DNA from: SIO4C1 sp039820425
GTDB lineage: Bacteria > Cyanobacteriota > Cyanobacteriia > Phormidesmidales > Phormidesmidaceae
NCBI GenBank assembly: GCA_039820425.1
Contig: JBCBQD010000066.1
Span: 1 to 23,269 of the forward strand
Length of the DNA: 23,269 bases
Direction: 5' to 3'
The translations under genes and the position numbers were made by a program. The first letter of the stretch is position 1. Each line of letters starts with the position of its first letter. Shown here piece by piece: positions 7,997 to 15,771 of this stretch. The notes under the pieces were generated by a model that was not told where the DNA came from, made no database searches, and saw only the letters and a program-made list of their open reading frames with translations.

Positions 7997-8554
7997 CTAG
8001 GCAAACGCTTGAGCAGTTTGTTGCGTCTGTTGTGAGTGGGTAGGGAGTTGGCTAAGTTGCTCTGTGTTCAGCAAAAACATCGTTTGGTGATCAGGCTCGA
8101 TCACCAAAGAACTCACACACTGAATATTGACCCTAGCCCCATAATCAAGCGGCAGTGGGTTAAACGCAGATAGGGGAACCTGGCGCACGGTGGGTTGAGC
8201 CTGCACGGGTAACCCGATCAGAGTATTGTGCAGCGTCTTAGCAACAATCAGATAGCCAGAAGCATTGCTGATTTTATCTGTGGAGGAGGTTAGCGGGCGA
8301 CGAGATAGATGAGAGGGCTCACCAAAAACATGGTGACCAACATCTAACACCGCCATCTCTCGACCCTGGTGCACAGTCAAACTCACACCGACTCCATGGG
8401 GATCTCCATAGGTATCCCCCATAGAAACTACCCTGGCAACCGCTTGAATGGGCAGCGCAAAGGAATCTTGACCAATTTGAAAAACAATGAGTTGTTGTTT
8501 ATTAGATTGACGCGTTTTAGCGTGTCGTAATCTACGGGGAGCAATAGTAGCCAT
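7997..8554 (-). CDS. Divergent CheW-like protein, second tandem copy
   Basis: This 185-residue CheW-domain protein is the last gene of the leftward chemotaxis cluster. QQLIVFQIGQDSFALPIQAV is the standard CheW start, and VLDVGHHVFG matches the central strand. The usual G-x-x-N-x-R-G-x-x-x-P-V-x-D-L segment is replaced by VSLTVHQGREMAVLDV. CheW proteins couple receptors to the CheA kinase; this form probably uses a modified interface. By eye it is about 70% identical to the neighbour at 8941-9495, most strongly in VPLSAFNPLPLDY and VNIQCVSSLVIEPD. I chose the ATG at 8552-8554 because it aligns with the start of the sister gene; the in-frame ATG at 8564-8566 is not conserved there. A terminator-like palindrome separates it from the sister gene, so it may depend on its own promoter. 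Confidence 0.85.
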   Translation of the reverse strand: MATIAPRRLRHAKTRQSNKQQLIVFQIGQDSFALPIQAVARVVSMGDTYGDPHGVGVSLTVHQGREMAVLDVGHHVFGEPSHLSRRPLTSSTDKISNASGYLIVAKTLHNTLIGLPVQAQPTVRQVPLSAFNPLPLDYGARVNIQCVSSLVIEPDHQTMFLLNTEQLSQLPTHSQQTQQTAQAFA

Positions 8555-8566
8555 ATCAGCGTGCAT

Positions 8567-8775
8567 GAAGCGTATAGAAAATCCTGAGAAGATTAGATTG
8601 CAAACGTAGGTTTGCGGCTTAGCTGCACCCGATGAATCTAAGTGTACGGCAATGGGGTCTTGATTACTTCAGCCAAATAGCTGAAAGCATTGATTTTCAA
8701 CCGCTCAGAGCTGAAGGGAAGAAGATGCTTGTCAGTATATAGAGGGTTCCTGTAGAGGGCTAACAAAGCCGCATT
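8567..8775 (-). promoter_or_regulatory. Leader of second cheW-like gene, duplicated from the first
   Basis: This stretch matches the region before the sister gene (9496-9626). Reading leftward, both have a CAGTATAT block, GCTGCACC (8622-8629 here, 9563-9570 there), a small hairpin GCAAACGTAGGTTTGC (8600-8615; 9541-9556 in the sister) and then TCTCAGGATTTT followed by TATAC close to the start codon. This copy holds roughly 80 bp of extra sequence between the GCTGCACC block and the CAGTATAT block. The conserved TATAC could be a -10 element, but no convincing -35 box is visible. Confidence 0.5.
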
Positions 8776-8850
8776 GTTTTAGGAGAATTTTATATTGCTG
8801 TGAACTAACCGTACAAGGGTTTTGACCCAGCTATGACCCTGATCGGGTTT
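8776..8850 (-). pseudogene. Decayed duplicate of the 3' end of cheA
   Basis: Read leftward, this segment resembles the last ~75 bp of cheA (9624-9698). Shared pieces include ATCAGG next to CAT/AGCTG, then GTTAATTCACAGTAAT in cheA against GTTAGTTCACAGCAAT here, and a final CCTTCTAAAA against TCTCCTAAAA. The reading frame is destroyed. It sits just before the leader of the second cheW-like gene, as the real cheA end sits before the first. It therefore marks the edge of a tandem duplication. Confidence 0.7.
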
Positions 8851-8855
8851 CCATA

Positions 8856-8917
8856 GATCAATCTGCAAAAAATAAAAAGTGATGTTGCCACAGGTGTGGC
8901 AACATCACAGATTGATC
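8856..8917 (-). terminator. Nested palindrome, probable terminator after first cheW-like gene
   Basis: GTGATGTTGCCACA (8879-8892) and its exact complement (8895-8908) form a perfect 14-bp stem with a 2-nt loop. On the minus strand the stem is followed by TTTTTATTTTTT (8867-8878), which suits an intrinsic terminator for the chemotaxis transcript. A second, outer pair, GATCAATCTG (8856-8865) and CAGATTGATC (8908-8917), encloses the whole structure. This is more than a terminator needs and suggests a mobile or dispersed palindromic element. Confidence 0.75.
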
Positions 8918-8940
8918 GTTTTCAAGAGAGTTTGTTCGAG

Positions 8941-9495
8941 CTAAGCCTGAATGGTTTGGGGGATGGGTTGCAACTGGGGACGAATCTGGCTCAACAGCTC
9001 AGTGTTGAGCAGAAAAAGCGGTTGTTGGTCAGGCTCGATTACCAGAGAACTAACGCATTGGATATTGACCTTTGCCACATAATCGAGCGGCAGTGGGTTA
9101 AACGCAGACAGTGGCACCCGGCGAACGGTGGGTTGAGCCTTAACCGGTAAGCCCACCAGGGTGTTGTGCAAGGTCTTAGCCACAATCAAGTAACCAGAAA
9201 GGGTGTCCGCCTCGTCTGTAGAGGGAGGTAACTGATAGCGAGGCTGATGGGACGGCTCGCCAAAAACGTGACGACTGACATCTAAGACAGTCATCTCTTG
9301 ACCCTGGTGAACGGTCACACTTGCGCCGATTTCATGGGGGTCACCATAGGTATCCCCCAGGGAAACCACCCTGGCAACCGCTTGAATGGGTAGCGCAAAC
9401 CAATCTTGACAAATTTGGAAAACAATTAACTGCTGCGTTTTCTTGAACTGATGGGCCCTAGATCGCCTTAACCTACGGGGAGAAACAATAGCCAT
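8941..9495 (-). CDS. Divergent CheW-like protein, first tandem copy
   Basis: This 184-residue CheW-domain protein is encoded directly after cheA, across a 131-bp gap. QQLIVFQICQDWFALPIQAV, VTVHQGQEMTVLDV and LIVAKTLHNTLVGLPV follow the CheW fold, but the canonical receptor/kinase-coupling loop is replaced as in the sister protein. An added conserved C-terminal half (VPLSAFNPLPLDY, VNIQCVSSLVIEPD) is shared by the two copies. Its position after cheA makes it the likely ancestral copy. Its role is probably scaffold or adaptor in the signalling array, in addition to the conventional CheW at 15223-15771. The ATG at 9493-9495 is the only sensible start. The leader contains the same hairpin and TATAC block as the other copy. 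A terminator-like palindrome follows the stop codon. Confidence 0.87.
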   Translation of the reverse strand: MAIVSPRRLRRSRAHQFKKTQQLIVFQICQDWFALPIQAVARVVSLGDTYGDPHEIGASVTVHQGQEMTVLDVSRHVFGEPSHQPRYQLPPSTDEADTLSGYLIVAKTLHNTLVGLPVKAQPTVRRVPLSAFNPLPLDYVAKVNIQCVSSLVIEPDQQPLFLLNTELLSQIRPQLQPIPQTIQA

Positions 9496-9540
9496 ATCGG
9501 TCAGCGCAAAGTGTATACAAAATCCTGAGAAGTAACGGTA

Positions 9541-9556
9541 GCAAACTTAAATTTGC
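9541..9556. promoter_or_regulatory. Small inverted repeat in leader of first cheW-like gene
   Basis: GCAAACTTAAATTTGC has 5-bp arms. It corresponds to GCAAACGTAGGTTTGC at 8600-8615 in the duplicate leader, where the loop sequence differs but pairing is kept and extended to 6 bp. This could be an operator or an RNA hairpin. Confidence 0.35.
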
Positions 9557-9626
9557 AACCGGGCTGCACCTTATAGGCCTCAGTATATGGATACGCTCTA
9601 CGTAAGACTACTTAAACCAGGTGATT

Positions 9627-12600
9627 TTAGAAGGATTTCACATTACTGTGAATTAACTGTTCGAGCGCCTCGAGCAGCTCATGGTCCTGATAGGGCTTAG
9701 TTAAATAGGCAGAAGCCCCTAAATTTAGGGCTAATTGGCGATGTTTGTCACTGCTGCGAGAGGTCAGCATAATCACAGGCAGCGCTTTAAATTTGGGGTT
9801 GGGTTTCACCTCGGCTAAAAAGCCATAGCCGTCTAGTCGGGGCATTTCGATATCACAAAGGACGGCTTGTACCGGTAGTCCTTGCATGAGTTTTTCGACG
9901 GCCTCTTGCCCATCTTTGGCTTGTTCTACCCGATAACCGTCTTTTTCTAAGGTCTTGACTAAAAATCGGCGGGCGTTGATCGAGTCATCGACGACCAGCA
10001 CGCTTAAAGGAACATTCTGATCAACCGGTTCTGGCTCATAGGCCTCATTGCCAGGGGAAACCTGATCGGTGGCCCCTTCGAGCAGCTTGGCAAGGCTAGG
10101 GGGGCTGCCCGGGGATAGGGCCTGGGTCTCAATCCAATCGAGCAGTTTAACAGCGTCTGCCAGGGGTAGGGCATGACCATCTTCTAAAATTGTGCAGCCA
10201 ATAAATCCGGGGGGCAGTCCGATCACATTCTCAATTTGACGGATGACGATTTCCCGTTCTCCCCAAAATCGATCGACATAGATGGCTTTTAACCCGTTTT
10301 CTTGACGAACAATCAAGGCGACCGGCTCAGTAATCACGGCCTGGGTAGTGCCGTAGCTCATTTTGCGAGGGCAGTTAAATTTGAGCCATTGATCTAACCG
10401 GATGAGAGGAACTGATAAACCTTCCCAATCCAAAAATTCTTGACCGGGGGAGCGATGCACCGGGTATGACTTGAGCCGCACCATTTCCTGAAGGCCATCG
10501 GTGGGAAAAGCCAACCGAATGCTGCCAACCTCGATCAACAGCGCCCGGATGGTCGACAGTGTAAACGGGACGCTGATGGTAAAGGTAGTGCCTTCGCCAG
10601 GGCGAGTGTTGACTTTGATATCGCCCCTGACTTCGGCCAGGTTGGTGCGTACCACGTCCATGCCAATGCCCCGACCGGAGAGATCGGTTACGTGGCTAGC
10701 AGTACTAAATCCAGGCTCAAAAATCAGACCCAGGATCTCGGCTTCATCAATTTCATCGAGCAGGGCCCGATCGATCCCCATCCTCAGGGCGCGATCGCGA
10801 ACCTTTTCTAAGTTAATGCCCGCGCCGTCGTCCTGGATCGAAATCAGGGTTTGATTGCCCCGGTGGGTGGCCCAAATCTCAATTCTGCCCTGGGGAGACT
10901 TACCGGCGGCTTGACGCTCCTCAGGTAGCTCAATGCCATGACCAAAGGCATTGTGGAGCAGGTGCATGAGCGGATCTCGCAAATTTTCTAAGATATATCG
11001 GTCAATCAGGGTGCCGCTGCCATGGACCTGAAAATCAACCTGCTTGCCGTACTGCACCGATAAATCTCGGACCAGCCGGGGAAACTGCTTGACCACATCG
11101 GAGAGCGGTCGCATTCGGGCACGGGTGACATTCACTTGGAGTTCTTTGGTGGTGCGATTGAGATCACCGCTGGCCTGCTTGATCTCCCGCAGACTAAATC
11201 GCATATCCCCCGTCGCCTCTTTTAAGCGCACCACGGTTTCGCTATGCTCCTGGGAGAGTAAATGCAAATCGCTGTAGCGATCCATCTCCATGGCATCAAA
11301 CATGCGCTGATAGCGAGCCAACCCATTTGATTTAAGGCCTGTTGGCCCGGTCACTGGCGGACTGACCAACGGGCTAGCCCCACTGCCAAACAGCAACTGG
11401 GGTAACGCTTCTTTCGTGGCCTTCCGATTTGACAGGGTGTGGAGTTCCCCGTTGATGCGCTCTAGCGTACCGGTGTATTGATAGACCCGGTTAACAAACG
11501 CATTTAGCTGCCCAACCTTTGAGTTGAGCGTATTGCGCTGGATGATCAGCTCACCAAACAAATCATTGAGGTGGGCGAGAACCCTGACCGGGACCCGAAC
11601 CATACTTTCGGGTCGATCGGGCTGTGGGGCTGGTGGCGAGATCGGGGTTACCACGGGGCTGGGATTGTCACCCGGCCCAGGTTGTACCACCTCAATGGGA
11701 AAGGTTTCGCCCAAGGGTTGAGCGGTAATGGGCTCTGGGGTAATCACATCGGAGGTGATGGGCTCTGGAGTGATAATTTCTGGAATATCGCTCTGATCAG
11801 GGGCCGAAGGGGAGGGTGACTCAAAGCTCCCCACCGCTATTTGCAATTCAGACCGCTCCTGCTCGGATAAGTCCAGGGCATCGAAAAATTCCTGTAAATC
11901 TGCTTCCAGGGTCTCAGCGGTTTCAATCGGTTCAGCGGGTTGCCCGGCTTGTAAGTCGCTGAGGAAAGGGCGCTCCTCAACTAAGTCAGGAGCATTTTGT
12001 CCGAAATCAGTCTCAACGGGGGTGGACAAGACCCTGGGTGATGCCCCCACTTCAAAGTGTCGGGGCAGATTGTCAGCCTTGCCCATCATGATCAGGGCCT
12101 GGGTCTGTCGCCAGTCTTTGACCGCCTGACGTGCGATCGCTTCTACGCCATCGGGGGGGGCCACCGATAAATGATTGTGCACTGAGCCACACAGCTCAAC
12201 AAAGGCCTCAAGCTCCAACATCTGGCCCAGGTCGCCAAATTCCTGGGCGATCATGTCTAACTCTTCACGTAGACAGGGCAGCTCAGGGTCAGCCAAGACC
12301 CCCTCCAATCGCTGCAGCAGACCGTCTACCTCACTTTCAAACATGATCGCAACGATGTCGGTCTTTTCTTCCTGGGCCAGCAGGGCCGCTTCGTCACTTT
12401 CTTGGAGTTCCCCCAACCGAGCATGTAGCTGATCTAGCACAGGATCCACCTGGCCAGTCATCCACGCCCCATCTACCAAACAGTCTTGGCGATAGAAATT
12501 GGCAATCTGACGCATCCGGTCAGAGATCAGCAGTAGCCAGGTTTGCAGCTCACTATCGATCTGGATGGAGTGCTGACGAGCCTTCAAAATCTTTAAATAA

Positions 12601-12815
12601 TCTTCGAGACGATGGGCCAACCCGCCGAGGGGATGGCAGCCAATCATAGCCCCCAGTCCCTTAATGGTATGGGCAGCCCTCAGGCTGGCATCGATTTGTT
12701 GGGAGTCTAACCCAGCCTCGGTTAGATCCAATAAAACCGACTCAATCGTGTCAAAGTATTCGGCAATTTCGTCCAGACAACTGAGCTGGGCTTGGCGTTC
12801 TAAATCTTGGGCCAT
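9627..12815 (-). CDS. cheA: Hybrid chemotaxis histidine kinase CheA with C-terminal receiver
   Basis: The protein has 1062 residues from the ATG at 12813-12815; a GTG at 12825-12827 would add four. The order is: HPt/P1 domain with phospho-acceptor His49 in RAAHTIKGLG; a second, degenerate HPt-like region (FGDLGQMLELEAFVELCGSV) without the His; a Pro-rich linker with an ITPEPIT repeat; the P3 dimerisation helices; a HATPase domain with N-box LLHNAFGHGIE (Asn622, His626), G1 SIQDDGAG and G2 DLSGRGIGMDVV; a CheW-like P5 domain; and a receiver (VLVVDDS, phospho-acceptor Asp988 in LCDIEMP, and LTKPY). This matches cyanobacterial PixL/HmpE-type hybrid CheAs. The N-box position normally held by Asp is Gly625, a single-base change. 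It autophosphorylates under receptor control and passes phosphate to CheY, the PatA-type regulator and its own receiver. Confidence 0.95.
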   Translation of the reverse strand: MAQDLERQAQLSCLDEIAEYFDTIESVLLDLTEAGLDSQQIDASLRAAHTIKGLGAMIGCHPLGGLAHRLEDYLKILKARQHSIQIDSELQTWLLLISDRMRQIANFYRQDCLVDGAWMTGQVDPVLDQLHARLGELQESDEAALLAQEEKTDIVAIMFESEVDGLLQRLEGVLADPELPCLREELDMIAQEFGDLGQMLELEAFVELCGSVHNHLSVAPPDGVEAIARQAVKDWRQTQALIMMGKADNLPRHFEVGASPRVLSTPVETDFGQNAPDLVEERPFLSDLQAGQPAEPIETAETLEADLQEFFDALDLSEQERSELQIAVGSFESPSPSAPDQSDIPEIITPEPITSDVITPEPITAQPLGETFPIEVVQPGPGDNPSPVVTPISPPAPQPDRPESMVRVPVRVLAHLNDLFGELIIQRNTLNSKVGQLNAFVNRVYQYTGTLERINGELHTLSNRKATKEALPQLLFGSGASPLVSPPVTGPTGLKSNGLARYQRMFDAMEMDRYSDLHLLSQEHSETVVRLKEATGDMRFSLREIKQASGDLNRTTKELQVNVTRARMRPLSDVVKQFPRLVRDLSVQYGKQVDFQVHGSGTLIDRYILENLRDPLMHLLHNAFGHGIELPEERQAAGKSPQGRIEIWATHRGNQTLISIQDDGAGINLEKVRDRALRMGIDRALLDEIDEAEILGLIFEPGFSTASHVTDLSGRGIGMDVVRTNLAEVRGDIKVNTRPGEGTTFTISVPFTLSTIRALLIEVGSIRLAFPTDGLQEMVRLKSYPVHRSPGQEFLDWEGLSVPLIRLDQWLKFNCPRKMSYGTTQAVITEPVALIVRQENGLKAIYVDRFWGEREIVIRQIENVIGLPPGFIGCTILEDGHALPLADAVKLLDWIETQALSPGSPPSLAKLLEGATDQVSPGNEAYEPEPVDQNVPLSVLVVDDSINARRFLVKTLEKDGYRVEQAKDGQEAVEKLMQGLPVQAVLCDIEMPRLDGYGFLAEVKPNPKFKALPVIMLTSRSSDKHRQLALNLGASAYLTKPYQDHELLEALEQLIHSNVKSF

Positions 12816-12915
12816 AGTCTGATCCACCAGGTTGATTCATGGGAAAGCGGGCCTGAATGGGGTAGGCGCACTGTGAGGACAGTAAAATCGCGACAGGGTG
12901 TTGCCCCTAAACGGC

Positions 12916-15060
12916 CTATCCGATTTTGAATTTACCAATCGCAGATTCAAGCTCTTGAGCCACTTCGACCGTTTCACGCAGGGCTCCATCCACCTGTCGA
13001 GAAAAGGTGGATGTTTGCTGCGAGGCAGCCGTAATTTGCTTCATCAAATCGGTCACCGTCTGAGAGGTGCTGGCCTGGGCCACCGTCACCTCGGAGATAG
13101 ATTGCACCAACTGATCGATCTCGGTAGAGACGCTCAAAATCTCCTCAAGACTTTCCTTAGTTTCGTGCAATTGGTAGGTGCCTTCGACCACCTGGGTAGT
13201 GCTGAGCTCCATGGCTTCAACCACTTCCTTGGTGCCTTCCTGGATATGTTTGACAATTTGCTCAATCTCTTTAGTGGCTGCTGCGGACTGGTCGGCTAGC
13301 TCACCCACCTCACCTGCGACAACAGCAAAGCCTTGTCCTTCCTCACCGGCATGGGCGGCTTCGATACTAGCGTTGACCGCCAGCAAATTAGTTTTTAAGG
13401 CAATCTCGTTAATCAGTCCCACCACCTGGGAGATTTGCTGGGAGGCTTCGCCCAGTTGCTTAACTTTTTTAGTCGTCTCAGCCACGGTGGCGCGCAGCCC
13501 CAGAATGCTGTTGACCGTTTGATCCATGGCCTGTCCACCCTTTTGGGCAGTGCCAGAGGCGTTACGGGCAACCGCCGCTGCTTGTCGCGCACTCTGGGCC
13601 ACCGACTGAATCGACTCTGACATCTGTTTGACAGAAACCAGGGTATGGGAGATTTCATCGACCTGCTCCAGGGAGTTGTTGGCCAGTCTTCTCATTGCTT
13701 CCTGGTTTGAGCCGACGGAGCTGTTGACCTGGGTGGTGGCGTGTTTGACTTGGAGGACAATTTTACGCAGGTTTTCTATGACCGAGTTAAAGACATCTGC
13801 CACGATGCCAATTTCTCCGGTGGAGAGCTCTGCGCGTACGGTCAGATCGCCGTCGGCAGCCCCTTCTACCGCCTGAATAAGTCGCAGCAGTTCTTGCTGC
13901 ATGGCTTCGCGCTGTTGTTGCTGTTGTTCAACCATGGCCGCCTGGGCTTGAACGGCCCCCTGCTGCTGGGCTGATTTTTCTTCTAAACTCTCCGTCAGGT
14001 CTTGCAGCTGATCAGCGAGGCTGTTGATATTGGAGCCCAAGACCGCCATCTCGCCAGTGCCTTGCACAGCTAAGCGAGTATTGAGCGCACCTTGATCCAG
14101 GCGGCTGGTGGCTTCGACGGCCTGGATGATCGGCTTAGTCGCCCGGTTTGCCAGGTATGCAGCTAAAGCGGCAGCTAAGAGCGCGATCAGGGCGGTGCCC
14201 ATGAGCATCATCGGCAGCACTGTTTGCTGATAGGCAAACGCGATATCAGTGGGTTCATAAACCAGCACGCCCCAATCATTGCTGAGGTTTTCGACCTTGG
14301 GCATGGGGATATAGGAGAGCAAATAGGGTTTCCCCTCAGCCACGTCTGTGGTGGTCGTGACGACATCGCTTTTACGTAGCTCTGTGTACTTAGGGAAACG
14401 GGTTTGAATCTCTTTGCCGATGTCCTCATTGTCGTCTGACACCAGCACCCGATTTTCTTTGACGATAATTTCACCGCCGGGCTGAAAGGGCTGACCATCG
14501 ATCTTGACCCTGTTCCCATCGATTTCAATTCGGTCGGCGGCAATGGGGATCTCTTTGCCCTCCGCGTTGGTTTCAAAATACGTCGGGGCGTGATTCATCA
14601 CGCTAAATCGGGGGGCATTGGTCACCTGCACGTCATCGGCAGAGGGGGCTAAATTAGCCTGTTGGTTGATTAACTGAGACGAGGCCTTAGGGGCAAATCT
14701 ATTGATTTGCAGGCTGATGGTGCTAGCCAACTGCTGCTGTTTCTCGATGGTTTGTTTAGAGAGCTGATAGTGGGTAAACCAGGTAGCAACGCTGCCTGTG
14801 ATCAGCACCGGCAAAGTCCCCAGGGCAATGGCGAGGAGGGTGGTTTTGCCCTTTAGATTTTTCCGTCCGCCGACTGGAGCCGAACGGGATGACGAGCGCG
14901 ATGAACCTGACTTAGGCAGGGGCCCCTTTAAAGAGGATGGGAGCCCTCTGGGGTTCAAAGTAGGGTCCCCGATCTGGGGCTGAATCCCGTTGGAGTTTGG
15001 TAGAGATGGCGACAGTGGGCTGCTAGACGCTTTAAAGGAGGTGTCTTTGTGGGAATTCAT
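12916..15060 (-). CDS. Transmembrane methyl-accepting chemotaxis protein with Cache-like sensor
   Basis: This 714-residue receptor starts with an unusual ~70-residue Ser/Pro/basic cytoplasmic extension before the first membrane segment (about 73-95). The ~180-residue external region ends with VLVSDDNEDIGKEI, YLLSYIPMP and WGVLVYEP, which resemble the last strands of Cache domains. It also holds a repeated strand pair, IEIDGNRVKIDG. A second membrane segment (about 281-305), a HAMP domain (TKPIIQAVEATSRLDQGALN), a second HAMP-like unit (ADGDLTVRAELSTGEIGIVA) and a full signalling domain (ALKTNLLAVNASIEAAHAGE) follow. A His replaces the usual Arg in the hairpin tip EAARAGE. No GAF/phytochrome domain is present, so a chemical ligand is more likely than light. 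The ATG is preceded by AGGA at 12 nt. The gene lies between cheW and cheA in the operon. Confidence 0.93.
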   Translation of the reverse strand: MNSHKDTSFKASSSPLSPSLPNSNGIQPQIGDPTLNPRGLPSSLKGPLPKSGSSRSSSRSAPVGGRKNLKGKTTLLAIALGTLPVLITGSVATWFTHYQLSKQTIEKQQQLASTISLQINRFAPKASSQLINQQANLAPSADDVQVTNAPRFSVMNHAPTYFETNAEGKEIPIAADRIEIDGNRVKIDGQPFQPGGEIIVKENRVLVSDDNEDIGKEIQTRFPKYTELRKSDVVTTTTDVAEGKPYLLSYIPMPKVENLSNDWGVLVYEPTDIAFAYQQTVLPMMLMGTALIALLAAALAAYLANRATKPIIQAVEATSRLDQGALNTRLAVQGTGEMAVLGSNINSLADQLQDLTESLEEKSAQQQGAVQAQAAMVEQQQQQREAMQQELLRLIQAVEGAADGDLTVRAELSTGEIGIVADVFNSVIENLRKIVLQVKHATTQVNSSVGSNQEAMRRLANNSLEQVDEISHTLVSVKQMSESIQSVAQSARQAAAVARNASGTAQKGGQAMDQTVNSILGLRATVAETTKKVKQLGEASQQISQVVGLINEIALKTNLLAVNASIEAAHAGEEGQGFAVVAGEVGELADQSAAATKEIEQIVKHIQEGTKEVVEAMELSTTQVVEGTYQLHETKESLEEILSVSTEIDQLVQSISEVTVAQASTSQTVTDLMKQITAASQQTSTFSRQVDGALRETVEVAQELESAIGKFKIG

Positions 15061-15222
15061 AGCGATGGTGTCCTAGCAAAATGGATGCAACAATAGGTCC
15101 TGACGGAGCGGGTGCATGGAATGGGGTAGATTGCACCGGGGTAGATTTGCACCTTGACTAGCACTGATTTTCTGGGCTGAGCGCTGGGCAAACAGCTGGG
15201 TAGATAGCGAATGGGCAGGCCA

Positions 15223-15771
15223 TTAATGAGCGTGCAGCAGGGGAGAGCGGGCGATGGCATCGGCGTCGAACACGAGCAACATCTGATCAGCTTGGAGGGT
15301 GCTGCCTCGTATATAGGGGGCTAAGCTCGGGGAAAAGTGGCTTTGGGGGGCTTTAATTGAGCTCGCTATTAATCGGGTGCTGCCTTTGAGTGCATAGACC
15401 ACTAACCCCAGTAAGATGCGCCCGGGTGCCTCAGTCGGGCCATTTGTAGGCCACAGTTGCTCGACCTGCACAATCACCACCTTATATTGGTAAAAGCTAG
15501 AGGGGTTGCCCGTCGCGAGTGGCTGGGACAACAGCAGGTGAGGTAGGTCTACCAGCCACATGACACGGCTGCGGCGAGTCAATAAACCTAGCACACCGGC
15601 AGGCATATTAGGCATCGGGGTGACTTGCTCTGGTGAGATCACAAGAACCTCGTGAACCTGGTCCATTGAGAAGACCGCTGAGATCTCTTCATTCAGCTTG
15701 AAGCTGAGGTAGGGATCTCCCAGAGGTTCGACCGATGGGGAAAACTGGGGAGCCAGGGCTAGATCATTCAT
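15223..15771 (-). CDS. cheW: CheW-type coupling protein
   Basis: The 182-residue protein has a CheW domain: YLSFKLNEEISAVFSMDQVH forms the first strands, followed by VLGLLTRRSRVMWLVDLPHL, the equivalent of the conserved G-x-x-N-x-R-G-x-x-x-P-V-x-D-L segment, and a C-terminal PYIRGSTLQADQMLLVFDAD. It corresponds to PixI/HmpC in related cyanobacterial operons and links the receptor to CheA. Its ATG overlaps the cheY stop by 4 nt (ATGA), which indicates translational coupling, so its start is firm. It is the conventional CheW of the operon and is only distantly related to the two CheW-like proteins at the far end. A 162-bp gap, without a gene I can support, separates it from the MCP gene. Confidence 0.92.
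   Translation of the reverse strand: MNDLALAPQFSPSVEPLGDPYLSFKLNEEISAVFSMDQVHEVLVISPEQVTPMPNMPAGVLGLLTRRSRVMWLVDLPHLLLSQPLATGNPSSFYQYKVVIVQVEQLWPTNGPTEAPGRILLGLVVYALKGSTRLIASSIKAPQSHFSPSLAPYIRGSTLQADQMLLVFDADAIARSPLLHAH

Noticed and set aside
15057..15260. 67-codon minus-strand frame between cheW and the MCP gene
   Set aside because: Overlaps the end of cheW and the start codon region of the MCP gene in another frame, with no domain; likely chance.
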